Shown here one piece after another: positions 45,142 through 56,107 of a stretch of 64,000 nt of DNA. Source of the stretch: Boesenbergia rotunda (lineage: Eukaryota > Streptophyta > Magnoliopsida > Zingiberales > Zingiberaceae); NCBI GenBank assembly GCA_024364735.1, contig JAGFNQ010000884.1, positions 62,001-126,000 of the forward strand. The letters are read 5' to 3'. Within the stretch, counting starts at the first letter, position 1; the number at the start of each line of letters is the position of its first letter. The notes below the pieces were generated by a model. That model worked only from the letters and a program-made list of their open reading frames with translations, was not told the DNA's origin and did no database searches. The position numbers and the translations under genes are program-made.

Positions 45142-45730
45142 GAAAGAATCAATAATTAGGATATTGTTGGGTTCTTTTTGATGTTAGGCAAAGGGGGAGA
45201 AGTGTTGGGTTTAAGTTGGCAAACCAAACTCACCTTTGCTAGAAACCCTAGGTTTAGGGGGAGCTAAGATAAAGGGGAGCATGGTTGCTCCATTCTTGGC
45301 GTAAGGGGAACCTTGGACAGGTTCTTTAAAAGCCTTTGTAAGTCCAATGTAGGGGGAGCTTGGGAAAAGCTTTAAAAAGCCCGGTTTGTTGAAAAAACCT
45401 AGCTTGAAGGGCTAGGTGTGAGAAAGTCCTAGCTTGGTGAGTTAGGTTTGGAAAATTCCTAACTTGGAGGGTTAGGTGTGAAAAGTCCTAACTTGGAGGG
45501 TTAGGTGTTGAAAAGTCCTAACTTGGAGGGTTAGGTGTAGGATGCATTGGGATAGGATCCATCCATGCATTGCATATGCATTACTTTTGCTATTGACTAC
45601 TATCTTGCTTTCCCTAACTTAAACGTATTGTCAAACATCAAAAAGGAGGAGATTGTTGAGGCAATCTGTGGTCCGGAGTGACCAAGTGTTTTGATGTTTG
45701 GGCAAAGGGTTTAAGTTAGGTTTACCCTTG
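45142..45730 (+). mobile_element. Element J: 3' internal end and first 77 bp of its LTR
   Basis: The plus-strand sequence has purine tract 1 (caaagggggagaag near 45190), several 'agggggagc' repeats, a tandem block of cctaacttggagggttaggt (45385-45545), purine tract 2 (aaaaaggaggagatt) and an LTR start, tgttgaggcaatc (45654). The LTR is cut at 45730 by element K. There is no coding sequence. Confidence 0.75.
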
Positions 45731-46739
45731 TGTTTATTGGAACTTGGATGGCTAGAGAGGGGGGGTGAATGTAGCCAGACACTTGAAGTTTTAGCGCTTT
45801 TGAAATTTCTGCGACTCAAAAGTTTAATAGCACAGCGGAAGCAATAAAACAGAGTATGCAGTAAACTAAACCCTAAGTTAATCACAAGAACAAGAACACT
45901 AACAAGAGGATTTACAAGGTTCGGGGATAACTTGCCCCTACTCCTTGGCGTGCCCGTAAGGTGGGCGATCCCTTGATCATCGGCAGATCAAGTCCCGGAA
46001 AATCCGGATAGTAAGCAACCTCCTTCTCGGTGGAGTAACCTCTCCACAGCGTTTCAACAAAGATAGAGTTTTAAGCACAATGAAACACAAGAAAGATCTT
46101 ACTTAGCACTTAAGACAGGTAAGAACACAAGCAGAACTTCTCCCGAGCTCCACACAGCGACGATCTCACGCAAGAACTCCCTTCTTCGTGTCTTCTCGCT
46201 GATGGACTCACCAAGCCTCTTGTTTCTTCCTCCAAGCGCTCAAGTAAAAGATGGTTGCTTCAAAGATTTCAGTTGCTTGCTCAAGAATGATGGAACAGTA
46301 GAGAACACAAGCACGCAGCTAGAAGTCATAGCAAGCTCAACCAGTCGCAGTCTCTCTTGCTCTTCTCCACCACGCTGCTTATCTCTTCTTCACAAGCGCC
46401 AGATTACCACCTCACTGCAGCCTCTAGCTGCTTTCCTGCAACAACCAGCCACCACTGAGCTCTTCTAGACTCCTTGAGCTACCCTCAGACCAGCCCCAGT
46501 CAGCAGCTCCAGCTAGCGCCAGCGTCCGTTGCAACCTGAGATGGAAAACAGACAAACCTGCTCCAAGGAAGGGCCTCCAATGACACTCCTTGAGTGTTTA
46601 AATCCATCCCTGTCACCTGCAACTTAATCAGGCCATTAGCACAGCATATCACACAGAGAATCAAAGATCAGATATTAAGCGTAGAGAAATTAGATACGTT
46701 CAGACGCGATCAGAGCGTCTGACAGTGCACTTTGAATTA

Positions 46740-47310
46740 AAGTAATCGGTCACCGGACCGATCCAGGGCTTGTGGGTCGGTCACCAGACTGATCCACCAC
46801 TTTACTGGGACTCCCAGCTTTCGCGACGACACAGGCCTGATCGGTCACCAGACCGATCAGAGTGAATCCTGATCGGTCACCAGACCGATCAGGATAGCCA
46901 CTGACTGATCAGGCTCAAGCCTGATCGGTCCACTTCTGAGTGAACAGTAATCGCGGATATCAGATCCTAGGTCGTGGATCGGTCACCAGACCGTTCAGTA
47001 GCTGATCAGTGGGGGAACCCAACTCACTGTGTGCTCCCTGATCGGTCACCAGACTGATCAGGAGCCAAGCAGTGAGGAAGCTACCTGCTCCCTGATCGGT
47101 CAACGAACCGATCAGGAGCCAAGCAATGAGGCAACTGCCTGCTCCCTGATCGGTCACCGGACCGATCAGGAGCCGGGCAGTAGGTTCCCAACCTCACTGT
47201 GTACTCCCTGATCGGTCACCAGACCGATCAGTCATCGCTGGATCGGTCACCGGACCGATCCACGAAGGAGCAGCGTGCTAACTTTCCTGATCGGTCACCA
47301 GACCGATCCA
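46740..47310 (-). repeat. Array of GATCGGTC-acc-AGACCGATC palindromes in LTR K
   Basis: About ten copies of gatcggtcaccagaccgatc or close variants (ccggaccgatc, cgaaccgatc). Some are grouped in pairs with ctgatcggt...accgatcagg separated by short unique words. Short open frames on both strands result from the repeat. Confidence 0.92.
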
Positions 47311-47329
47311 ATGACTCAAACCTAGCTCA

Positions 47330-47725
47330 ACAAGCTAAGGTTTCACCCAACCTAACCCTCCAAGCTAGGACCTGACCCTCCAAGTCAGGATTTCATCCAA
47401 CCTAGCCCTCCAAGCTAGGACTTTTCACCTAACCCTCCAAATTGGGACTTTCCACCTAACCCTCCAAGTTAGGACTTTTCACCTAGCCCTCCAAGCTAGG
47501 ACTTTTCACCCAACCCTTCCAAGCTAGGGCTTTTCCACACCTAACCCTCCAAGCTAGGATTTTTCACACCTAACCCTCCAAGTTGGGACTTTTCACCTAA
47601 CCCTCCAAGTTAGGACTTTTCACCTTGCCCTCCAAGCTAGGACTTTTCACCCAACCTTCTAAGTTTGGACTTTTCACAGACCTAGCCCTCCAAGCTAGGA
47701 TTTTCCATAACGTGCCTAATCCACG
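47330..47725 (-). repeat. 27-bp tandem repeat cctaaccctccaagttagga in LTR K
   Basis: About thirteen units of cctaaccctccaagytaggacttttcac, each containing a small dyad (cctaac...gttagg). The same unit occurs in the opposite genomic orientation in element J (45385-45545). Confidence 0.9.
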
Positions 47726-47814
47726 ACCAGGACTTAATCATAATCATAATCATCAACCTAAACTAAAATCGGTGTCAACACCAAAACAACAATCAGGGTC
47801 AGACTGTATCAACA

Positions 47815-48407
47815 ATCTCCCCCTTTTGTTGTTTGTCAATCCGATTTTAAGTTTAGGGATTCAAAATCAATTTTCGCAAAGTTTAGAATCATAGGGGAAT
47901 CAGGATCCTCCCCCTACAAACATGATCATCATAAACTTAACCAACCACACTCTCCCCCTTTGTCGAACATCAAAAAGGGTCTAGAGGGGCTGTTAAGTTT
48001 AATCTACTCCTCCTCAACCCTAGGGGTATCCCAAAACAACAATAGTATGATTTATTTTGAAAGCATATGAAAACATATGACACGGATAAGGCATGGCAAA
48101 ACAAGCATATGTATCATATAAACATGGCATCATAAGCATAATCACATAACAAGGCAAACATAAAGATAGCAATTTTATAACGATCATATCAACCAAAATA
48201 ACCATGGCAAAGCATAACCATAGCAATCATGTGAATAAGCAGATAAGTCAACTATCCAAACAGGTTAAGACAAATAGGAAAGACATGCAAAATATCAGAT
48301 GCATCATACCGCATCAGAGTCAAGGCAAGTGTGGTACAATGCCATAGAAGTCAAGTCATGAGGCATACAACCCGAAAGTCATACAATCCAACAGTCAGAT
48401 AGTCAAA
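47815..48407 (-). other. Element K 3' non-coding region with two purine tracts
   Basis: On minus, after the ORF: an AT-rich stretch, then tttttgatgttcgacaaagggggagag (near 47980-47950), then 'agggggagg' (near 47917) and the LTR-proximal tract at 47829-47815. This is the same order as in B, F and J. Confidence 0.75.
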
Positions 48408-50092
48408 TCACAAACAGATGCAGAGTATATCAATCGTCAGCGGGGGGTCGGCGTCCTGCATAGAGTCATCCATCGTTTCATCATCGTCAGGAGCAACAGA
48501 CCCTGGTGCAGTACTGGCAGAAGGCGCACCTCCAGGGAATGTATGCTGGCGCCACTCATCATACCACGTCTGCTGCAGCGTACGAACCCCGGAGACATCA
48601 GACTCCACCGCAGTCAGTCTACGGTCAAAAGATCGGAACTCCGAACGGATCTCCTCTCGATAGAGCTCTAGTATGTGAAGATCATGCTGGATCGTCTGAT
48701 CCAGCTCGGAAATCTGCCATCGTAGATCCGGGTCTGGCTCATAGTCGTAGTGAGCAGCAGCAGCGGCGGGGGCCTCCTGAGGTGCAACAGCATCTGCTGG
48801 TACCTGAAAGTGTGGACCTCCCCCAGGTAGCTCGCCAAGTCCCCTCCCGTCCTTCCAAACCAGAGCCCCATCATGATCCCGTATGAAGATGCCGGACTTG
48901 GCAAATGCCCGCCGGTCAAGTCTGCAATCCTGTCGGACCATGGGCACTGTCCTGCCCTTGGTGACATCAACACCTACTAACAAAAGCCAGTCGGTGATGA
49001 CATGACCAAATGGCATATAGACTGTGCACTGGCTCGACTCTCTGTAGGATAAGATGGACTGAAAAATATTCTCCATGATATCAAAGTCCATGCGGCAGTG
49101 CATGCCATAGAGCATCAAGCAATGATAGGGTTGGATCTCGGCTAAGGGCTTGGAAGTGATTGGCAGGATATAGTTTGTAATGATCTTGAAGAGTACGTAA
49201 TCGGTAGGAGAGAGACGGAGTGCTGCAAAGGTCGGAAAATCAGGACCCAACTCATCAAGCCCAGCTGGGCGGGGATGGCCAAAGAAATGCTGATATATAG
49301 AGTCGGGTGTGATGTCCGCAAAAGGAGCCAACTGTGGGTCAGGGAGCTCAGGGTAGATAGAATACAGGTTAGGCGATCGACTACCGCCTAGATACTCCGC
49401 TAGGATCTTATACGAGAAATCTAGGTTTCTCTTTGCTACGCGGGTGGATTCAAAACCTCCTTGAGGCCCTTGTTGAAGATTGTTGTAAAACTCTGAGACA
49501 AGATCATAGTTTATCGTCCGCTCCAAGGAGAGGAGAAAGCCAAGGTTGTAGAAAGTGACTATCTCTATGATGGAGGAGTAGTGCTCGGATAGAAAGGGAA
49601 CATCAATTGATCGACAGGAGAGTAACTTGAAGGTGCGGGATTGAAAAGCCTGTTCACAGGCGGCATTGGGAAACCGAGAACTTGAGGAAGGCTGATGCCT
49701 TCGGGAAGGCGCAGATGAAGAAGAGGCTTTACCCTTGGAACCACCCTCCACTGGGTCTTTCCCCTTGGATGATCTTTTAATGAATTGGAAGAGATAATCA
49801 TAAAAATAGATTTAATCAGGATGAAGTGAAATCAAGACACATATTCGAATATTAATATGATCACGAACAAAGGATCACATGGTCAAGATATTGATCAAGT
49901 TGAGCAAATGAACATAGGTTTAATCAACGGAGTAAGATTTGATCAATAACATGGTAAGGAACGGTCACGGCAGAGTCATAGGGTCATGGCACAAGACACA
50001 ACACAAAGATGAAGATCATGATTAGCACAAACTCATAATCAAAGAGTTGATTTGTAAGATAAACTAACCAAAAATACTTACATAGGTGCCAT
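48408..50092 (-). CDS. Transposase_32-like protein gene carried by element K, two exons
   Basis: Exon 1 is 50092-50082 (ATGGCACCTAT), intron 50081-49774 (gtaag...ag, 308 bp), exon 2 is 49773-48408. The joined frame is 458 codons without a stop. It has a Ser-rich N-terminus, a conserved-looking core (LVSEFYNNLQQG, DSIYQHFFGH, FKIITNYILPI, YGMHCRMDFDIMENIFQSI, GHVITDWLLLVGV), a coiled coil (DQTIQHDLHILELYREEIRS) and an acidic tail. The core resembles the plant domain called 'putative plant transposon protein' (Transposase_32). No catalytic motif can be assigned. The alternative start is the in-exon ATG at 49751 (447 codons). It lies upstream of the purine tracts and 3' LTR of K, in sense with the element. 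Confidence 0.7.
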
Positions 50093-50375
50093 TGAAGATT
50101 TGTGAAGAAGATCTTGAAGTCTGGAAGAATAGCTCGTGCAAGAAAGGAGCGCACAACCTCGGGCGTGAAGGGAACTTGTAGAAGATAAGGAAGAGCTCGC
50201 AGGACACCTTCTCAGGATCGCACACGCACAGAGTCTCACGCGCAAGAAGAACTTACGCACAGCAAGTAGAGAGGAGATCACACGCGCAAAGGAGGAAGGA
50301 AAGGGGGTTCGGCGCTGAGGGGTTTGGTCGGCTAGGGCTTGGGAGATGAGGAGAATACGCGATTAAATCGGTTGG
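50093..50375 (-). other. 5' leader of the element K gene
   Basis: On minus, a CT-rich leader (tctcctctctacttgctgtg, tcttcttcacaaatcttcaatg) with GCGCGTG/GCGCGTGAG words and no TATA box. It is cut at 50375/50376 by the start of LTR L, so the 5' LTR and primer site of K are missing. Confidence 0.5.
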
Positions 50376-52104
50376 TGTAATGACCCGCAAAATTTTCTCA
50401 ATATTTTCTTTAAAATATTGATCATGCCTAGATAGATTCTCGAGGAACATAGGGATACTAGTATGAACCTTAGCATGATTATCCATGATTTTCCCATATA
50501 GATTAAGAAGCTAAGTAATAATGGGTCTTACATGGGCCCTTCTAATACCATGGCTATTAAGGGACCTTAGGTAAAAATTTTATCAAGAATGGAAATAGAT
50601 TTTAATTAGAAATATTAACATGAGTCTTAGTGGGCTCTTATATGGGCCTTGGCAAAAATAATTATAAAAGTAATAAAAAGAAGTGCATGCACCAAGGATT
50701 GAACCTTGGACCTAGTGTATCACCATGCATGCACTAACCAATTCACCTAGCAAGGGAGTGCTATTAGGGAATGGAGAGGATTTTAGTTAAGGTTAAAGGA
50801 AGTGAAGGGTCACCATGAGAAGAGGCACCATGCCCCTTCATTTGCCCCCTTCACTTAGTATAAAAGAGAGGAGAAGGGAAGAGACAACTTATCACTTAAG
50901 TTATTGTTTTCTTCTTATACCAAAGCTCCTTCGCTCCCTCTTCTTCCTCCTTCTAGCCGAAAACCTACAAAGGGGATTCCCCTTGGAGAAGCTTCACAAG
51001 AAGACTTATTCTTCAAGATCCAAGAGCTCCTTACAAGACTACAAGGACTTGGGGTGGTCTAAGGTCAAGGAGGTTCTCTTTTTGCTTCTCTATTCAAGGT
51101 TATAATCAAGATAAACCAAGGTAAGACTCCCTCACCTGTGGTATAATGGTTTTTCCTTGATGTTTATCATGATATGAAGTTTTGTTGGGTTCCATGTTGG
51201 GAAAACCATGAACTTGACCCCTACAACTTTCGGCCAAGGTAGGTTTTAGAGTTAGGATGATGTTAAAACCTCATTCATGTTTTCTAATGTTTCCTTAAGA
51301 TAAATAAAGAGGGTATGGTGAGTGGTGGAATTTTCGAAGCACCAAAGGCCCTTGGTAACTTTCGGCCACCACCATGGGTTCATGGTTAGGACTAGATCTA
51401 ACTCTCCAAGCATGTTCCTTATGGTTTCTTAATATACAAGGGATGTTAATGGTGAATTGTATAAATTTTACATGCCCTTGTGCCCCTTGCAAGTTTCGGC
51501 CAAGACATAATATAGGGCTAAGAGCTAGGGTTAACTCTAATCATGGGTTCTAATGGCTCCTATGGTATTATTTATATGGTATTAGATGTTAAGTGGGAGT
51601 TTTATGAATCCTCCCATGTGCTTGTAACCTTATAGGGTTTCGGACAAGATCAAGATGTAGGGCTAGGAGTTAGGGTTAACTCCAATCAAGGGTTCTAATG
51701 GCTTTCTATGGTAGTGTATGTATTGTATGTGAATAGGTTCAAGGATGTTGTATGGTTTTTGGTAATGTCCAAACCCTAAGTTTATATGTCATGCATTATG
51801 ACCCTCTATGTTATGTTATGTATCATGTTCTAGTAGGATTTATTTATGAATGTCTTCCACCATATGTTATGAACACATGTGTCGTGAGGTAGGTAGAAGT
51901 ATGCATGAGTTAGGATAAACACTTTGGACATATGTATAAGATAGTTATGTAAACTTATTCATGTTTACGTTGAATGTTATGAACCTAGATGGTAAGTATC
52001 ATGTTCATATGAATCTTACCCATGCATGTTTTATGATAGATACCATGATCATGTATGATATGTGATATGTACCATGTATGTAATGCATGCTTACCTGAGG
52101 TACC
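50376..52104 (+). mobile_element. LTR L, Ty3/gypsy-type, right end lost
   Basis: It starts tgtaatgacccgcaaaattttctc, related to LTR M (tgtaacgacccggaaaattctc). It shares with M the phrase aaggattgaaccttggacct and the block aag|gtaagactccctcacctgtggtataat. A TATA box, tataaaag, lies at 50859. Degenerate repeats around tttcggccaa...agggttaggg occupy 51220-51720. It is interrupted at 52105 by LTR E'. Neither the continuation nor an internal domain is present. Confidence 0.7.
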
Positions 52105-54375
52105 TGTTAGTGATATAAGAGAAGTGTCCTAAGGCAATCGCCTTATGATTGTAAACATTTATTTTAATAAATGATAATTCAGTATTTGAGTATACATGTT
52201 AGTGTATTTGATTGGGATCTTAAACTCATCTACTGAATGCCCGCAATACAATTCACAGCATAAGAGAATTTGTGATGGGATCACAACTAGTGATTATCTC
52301 TACATGTGCAATTGTGAAGTATTGAAAATATCCCTAGTCGATGAATTGATAAAAACGGACACTATCAATTCTGTTGAGACTAGCATGGGTTATTCTTTAA
52401 TCAGCTGATTCTCACTGGCTGGTGACATTGGGATGTCCGGAGATAAACATGGATGCTAGTTAAGGGAACTAGTTCATTGGAGTGACTAGCTGTAAAACTT
52501 CATATGGTAATCTATATAGATATGTCAATGAAGTTCTTACTGCAGCTTAAGTACGATGTTCCTTTGACTTGTGGTGTTCAAGTCATCTTGGTCATGGAGA
52601 CTTATACTTTAACATCTTAAGCAAGCATCTCCAAGGAGGTGTGGACCCAGGATGATTGGGTATAAGCCGAAGTGCCCGAAGATTTTTGAACAGCCTACAA
52701 AGGATTCACCACTCCTTGCAAGGAGATGTATACCCAGGCCTATCGTCGGATTGTTACTCAAAGCCTCTGGCCAGAGCATATCATGTTTAGAGTATGAGTC
52801 TCTTACATACATGAGAGTAATTAGAAATCCAAAGGACGAGAAAGACACTACTTGGGCTAGATGTGACATAGTCAGCCTAGTGGGGACTGACACACATAGA
52901 CCGTGTCCTGAACCAAGTGGGTATAAGATGGTGAAGGGAATGGGGCATGATTCATTAGAGCTGCTGAAGGGTTTCAGAATTACTTCTGAGGTCAACCGTT
53001 GATCTTTCGATTAATTGGGGGTCATGATGTACTACTAGGTGCCACTCATGATCATTCTATAATTGGTTAATTATAGACGGCCAACATAAATCGAAAGCCT
53101 ATTTAGTCACACGCACTACGAGTAATCCGAGGGATTTAAAACGAGTTGAAAATTGGATTTTCCAATCAAGAGAAATAAGTCGAATCTGAGTTAATCAGAG
53201 GCGCAACGGAAACTTAAAATGGCTAAGTCTTTTGAATGCTTATTGGGCGAATTAAATGAGTTTAATTCGCGATCGGTTCGGCTCGGTTTGGCCGGCCAAA
53301 GAGGGTGCCAAACCCCTTTGTTTTGGCCTGCCATTAAAAGGGGAGAAAACCAATTTATTTGGTTTAATTAATAAAATAAATCTAGCGCGATTTGTTTTAT
53401 AAATTATTGATAAATAAATTTTTTATAAAGAAATTTATATAAATAAATTTATAGAAATTTATTCTTTTTTATGGAAATTAAAATGATCCATGGAATGGTT
53501 TATTTTAATTTTATAAAATCAATTATGAATTGATTTTTCCATAATAAGAAAGTTTATAAATTTCTTGTAAAATTTATTCCATAATAAAAGGAGAGATGTA
53601 TTTGTTTTATTATAAAGTTAGTTATAATAAAACTTGGCTTAAACGGAATAATTAATAAGAGAATTTATAGGATAAATTTCTTATGAAAATTCCGTTAAGA
53701 GGGAGACTTGGCAAGGGAGATGCTACTATATAAAGGAACCAAGGCTAGGCTTGAATTCCTTAAGCAAAAGAGTAATCAAGAGATTAACTCTCTCCCTCTC
53801 TCTCTCTAACTCTCTCTCTCTCTCTCTAGGGTCGGCGCCCTTGCACATCTTAGGGCCGACGCCCCTTGCATCCCCTTGGCCGGCGCAAGCACCTAGGGTG
53901 CCCGTGAGTTTCCTCCACCAAGTTCGTGCCGAAGAAGAAGAAGAAGCGGATCGCGACTCCTTCCTTCCTTTCCCGGAATTTTGATTCCGTTAACTTGGTG
54001 GTTAGTTTCCATCCTTCTCTTGTTTTTCTAGTTGTGTCTTCGGAGAATCTAGTTGTTCTCGTCGACACAAAACTCGTGTCTTTGCGAAGTCATCCCGAAG
54101 AGAACTCGGCATGGACGCGAATAGAGGCGGAGCTTCTAAGGGACGCTACGGTTGGATCTCGTCCCTTACTTCGAGTTACAAGAGGTACAAAGTAAATTAG
54201 TTTACTTTTTCGCAAAAGTTTTAATTTATGATTATGTCCACACATCATAAGGTTGCATGCTAGATACGTGGTTAAAATAATTTAGGAAATTATTTTATGC
54301 TAATATTTCCGCTGCACGTAAAAATTTAAAATTTTACGAACCCGTATCCTTGTCAACATGCAACCGGTCCCAACA
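52105..54375 (+). repeat. Element E' 5' LTR
   Basis: The 2271-bp LTR runs tgttagtgatataagagaag...ggtcccaaca. It is the same family as solo LTR E (581-2927, opposite strand). A TATA region (actatataaagg near 53731) is followed by a (ct)n microsatellite at 53785-53827. The ORFs at 52609-52995 and 52652-53002 are shadows of LTR sequence conserved between the two copies. Confidence 0.92.
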
Positions 54376-54376
54376 G

Positions 54377-54388
54377 TGGTATCAGAGC
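54377..54388 (+). other. Primer binding site, element E'
   Basis: The sequence tggtatcagagc, one base after the LTR. Confidence 0.93.
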
Positions 54389-56107
54389 CGGTTAGTGTTC
54401 GACATAATTATATAATTGTTTTGCGGAAAACTTTGTCATAATCTTAATTTTGGAAAAAAATTTCAATTATGGAAACTTTCCAATTATAATAAATTTTAGA
54501 TTTAGGAATTTCAAAGTTTGGAAATCCTCATGAAATTTCGCAAACGTTTGAAATATCCTAGTTTCTAAAATTTTATAATAATTGTGAAAACTTCCCATCT
54601 TTGGAAACTTTCCAATTTTGGAAATTTTTTATTTTAGAAATTTTCTAATTTTGGAAATATGTAAGTTTTCTTTGTACCAGAAACTTACAATTATTCTGAA
54701 AACCTATTATGAAATCTCGCAATTTTGGGCACTTTCTTTCAAGAAAGTCTAGACAAATTTATGGACAATTAATTGACAATTAAATTGAATTGGTTTTTAA
54801 ATTATCAACAAAATTCTTTATTTTGGATTGAGCCTCGGGGAGCCGTCCAATTTAAAGTTAGTTGTTGTAATTTAATTTCCCAATTTTAAATGAAATTGTC
54901 ATGTTTAATTTGGTTACACTTCCGAAGCGGACCAAATTGGATTTATGACAAATTACTTTTCTTTGGGTATCTGAGCCTCGGGGAGCCACCCTTAGAAAAT
55001 AATTTGTTGTAATTAATTAATCCATGAATAAAAATATGTGATCAAATTTTGGAAATTTGATTTAAGAGGTGATGCTCTAACATATTGTTGTCTCCAAAAT
55101 TAATTAGGAAAATGGTTTCCTATAGAGTTTTCTTAAATGAGATTTTCATGAAAATAATATGTGGTTGAATTAAGGGAATCTCTCTCTTAATTTAATAAGA
55201 TTTGATTTAGAGAAATCAAAGTCTTAAAACATATTATTTCCGAAATTGATTATGACAATTTAGGAAATTGTTTCCCAAAACAATTCCTTGAATAAAGTAT
55301 GAAATTAGAATTAGGAAATCCGGTTCCTAATTCAATCAATGAGACTTGATAAATTAAGTCACATACATACTTTATTAAGGAAATCGTTAGTCATGACATA
55401 ATGTCATGAATGTACTTAGAAAAGAAAGGATGAGACCCAAAACCCCTTACAAAATATTAAGGCCAACACCTTCCATTAATATGGTTAGAATCGGAGTTTT
55501 GTTTCTCGTTTGGGTTGATGGACAGATCCATGCCCGGCTTGAACCTCAACATGTTCAAACCATGGAATTAGTTTATGAATAATATAGTAGGAGTCAGAGG
55601 TCAATCCTTAGTTTTGGTTGTTGGACACATCCAAGCCTGACTAAACGGTTGAATGAGCTCCAACCATATTAAAACTATTTCTTGATTAATGGGTCAGCCT
55701 TAAGCTTGGAGCATCGATTTGTTGTGCCACAGCCAAGGTCGATGTAAAGAGAGGTGCAGTTGGGTGCTATGTATATTGTTACATACTTGTTAATGAGTTA
55801 ACAACCCAATGATTTATGCAAACATTCAATTAGTTGATAGCATAAAGTGATAGTTACATATATGTGATGTGTAATCGGTATAATTACCTACCTTCATAGC
55901 TAAGAAAAACTTGATGGCCACAGTCATGGTTGTTTTTATCTATGGTTGGATATCAACCTATTTGGAGATGCTCCTACAATCTCCCGAATTGATAAAAAGG
56001 GTTATTCAATTTGAAAAATAAATAGGATTTTATTAATGTATGTTGATACATTCTTTATCATCTTCTCACATAAGCTCAATTTGTATTTCTAGGTTAATCA
56101 CTCGATC
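54389..56107 (+). other. Long untranslated leader of element E'
   Basis: There is no ORF. AT-rich sequence of repeated ttggaaatttt/ctaatttt words (54440-54680) contains two copies of gagcctcggggagcc (54834 and 54969) and 'ttggttgttggaca' type repeats. A 1.7-kb leader before gag is unusually long but plausible for this family. Confidence 0.6.

Larger units (their letters stand above)
45731..47814 (-). repeat. Element K 3' LTR, 2.1 kb, minus orientation
   Basis: On the minus strand it begins tgttgatacagtctg right after a purine tract (aaaagggggagatt) and ends near gttccaataaaca after the copia-type ttcaccccccctctct. U3 carries a 27-bp tandem block (47330-47725), then a palindrome array (46740-47310). 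The frames inside it (for example 46202-46468) look incidental. Confidence 0.8.

Noticed and set aside
46202..46468. 88-codon ORF rich in Ser and Leu in LTR K
   Set aside because: It lies in the R/U5 part of an LTR, with no domain and no homologous frame in other LTRs.
43084..47725. CRISPR-like arrays of regularly spaced dyads
   Set aside because: The context is plant LTRs; units are contiguous tandem or hairpin repeats without unique spacers and without cas genes.
52609..53002. ORFs of 116-128 codons in LTR E', also seen in LTR E
   Set aside because: They recur because the two LTRs are copies; they are open on both strands, have no domain and lie upstream of the TATA box.
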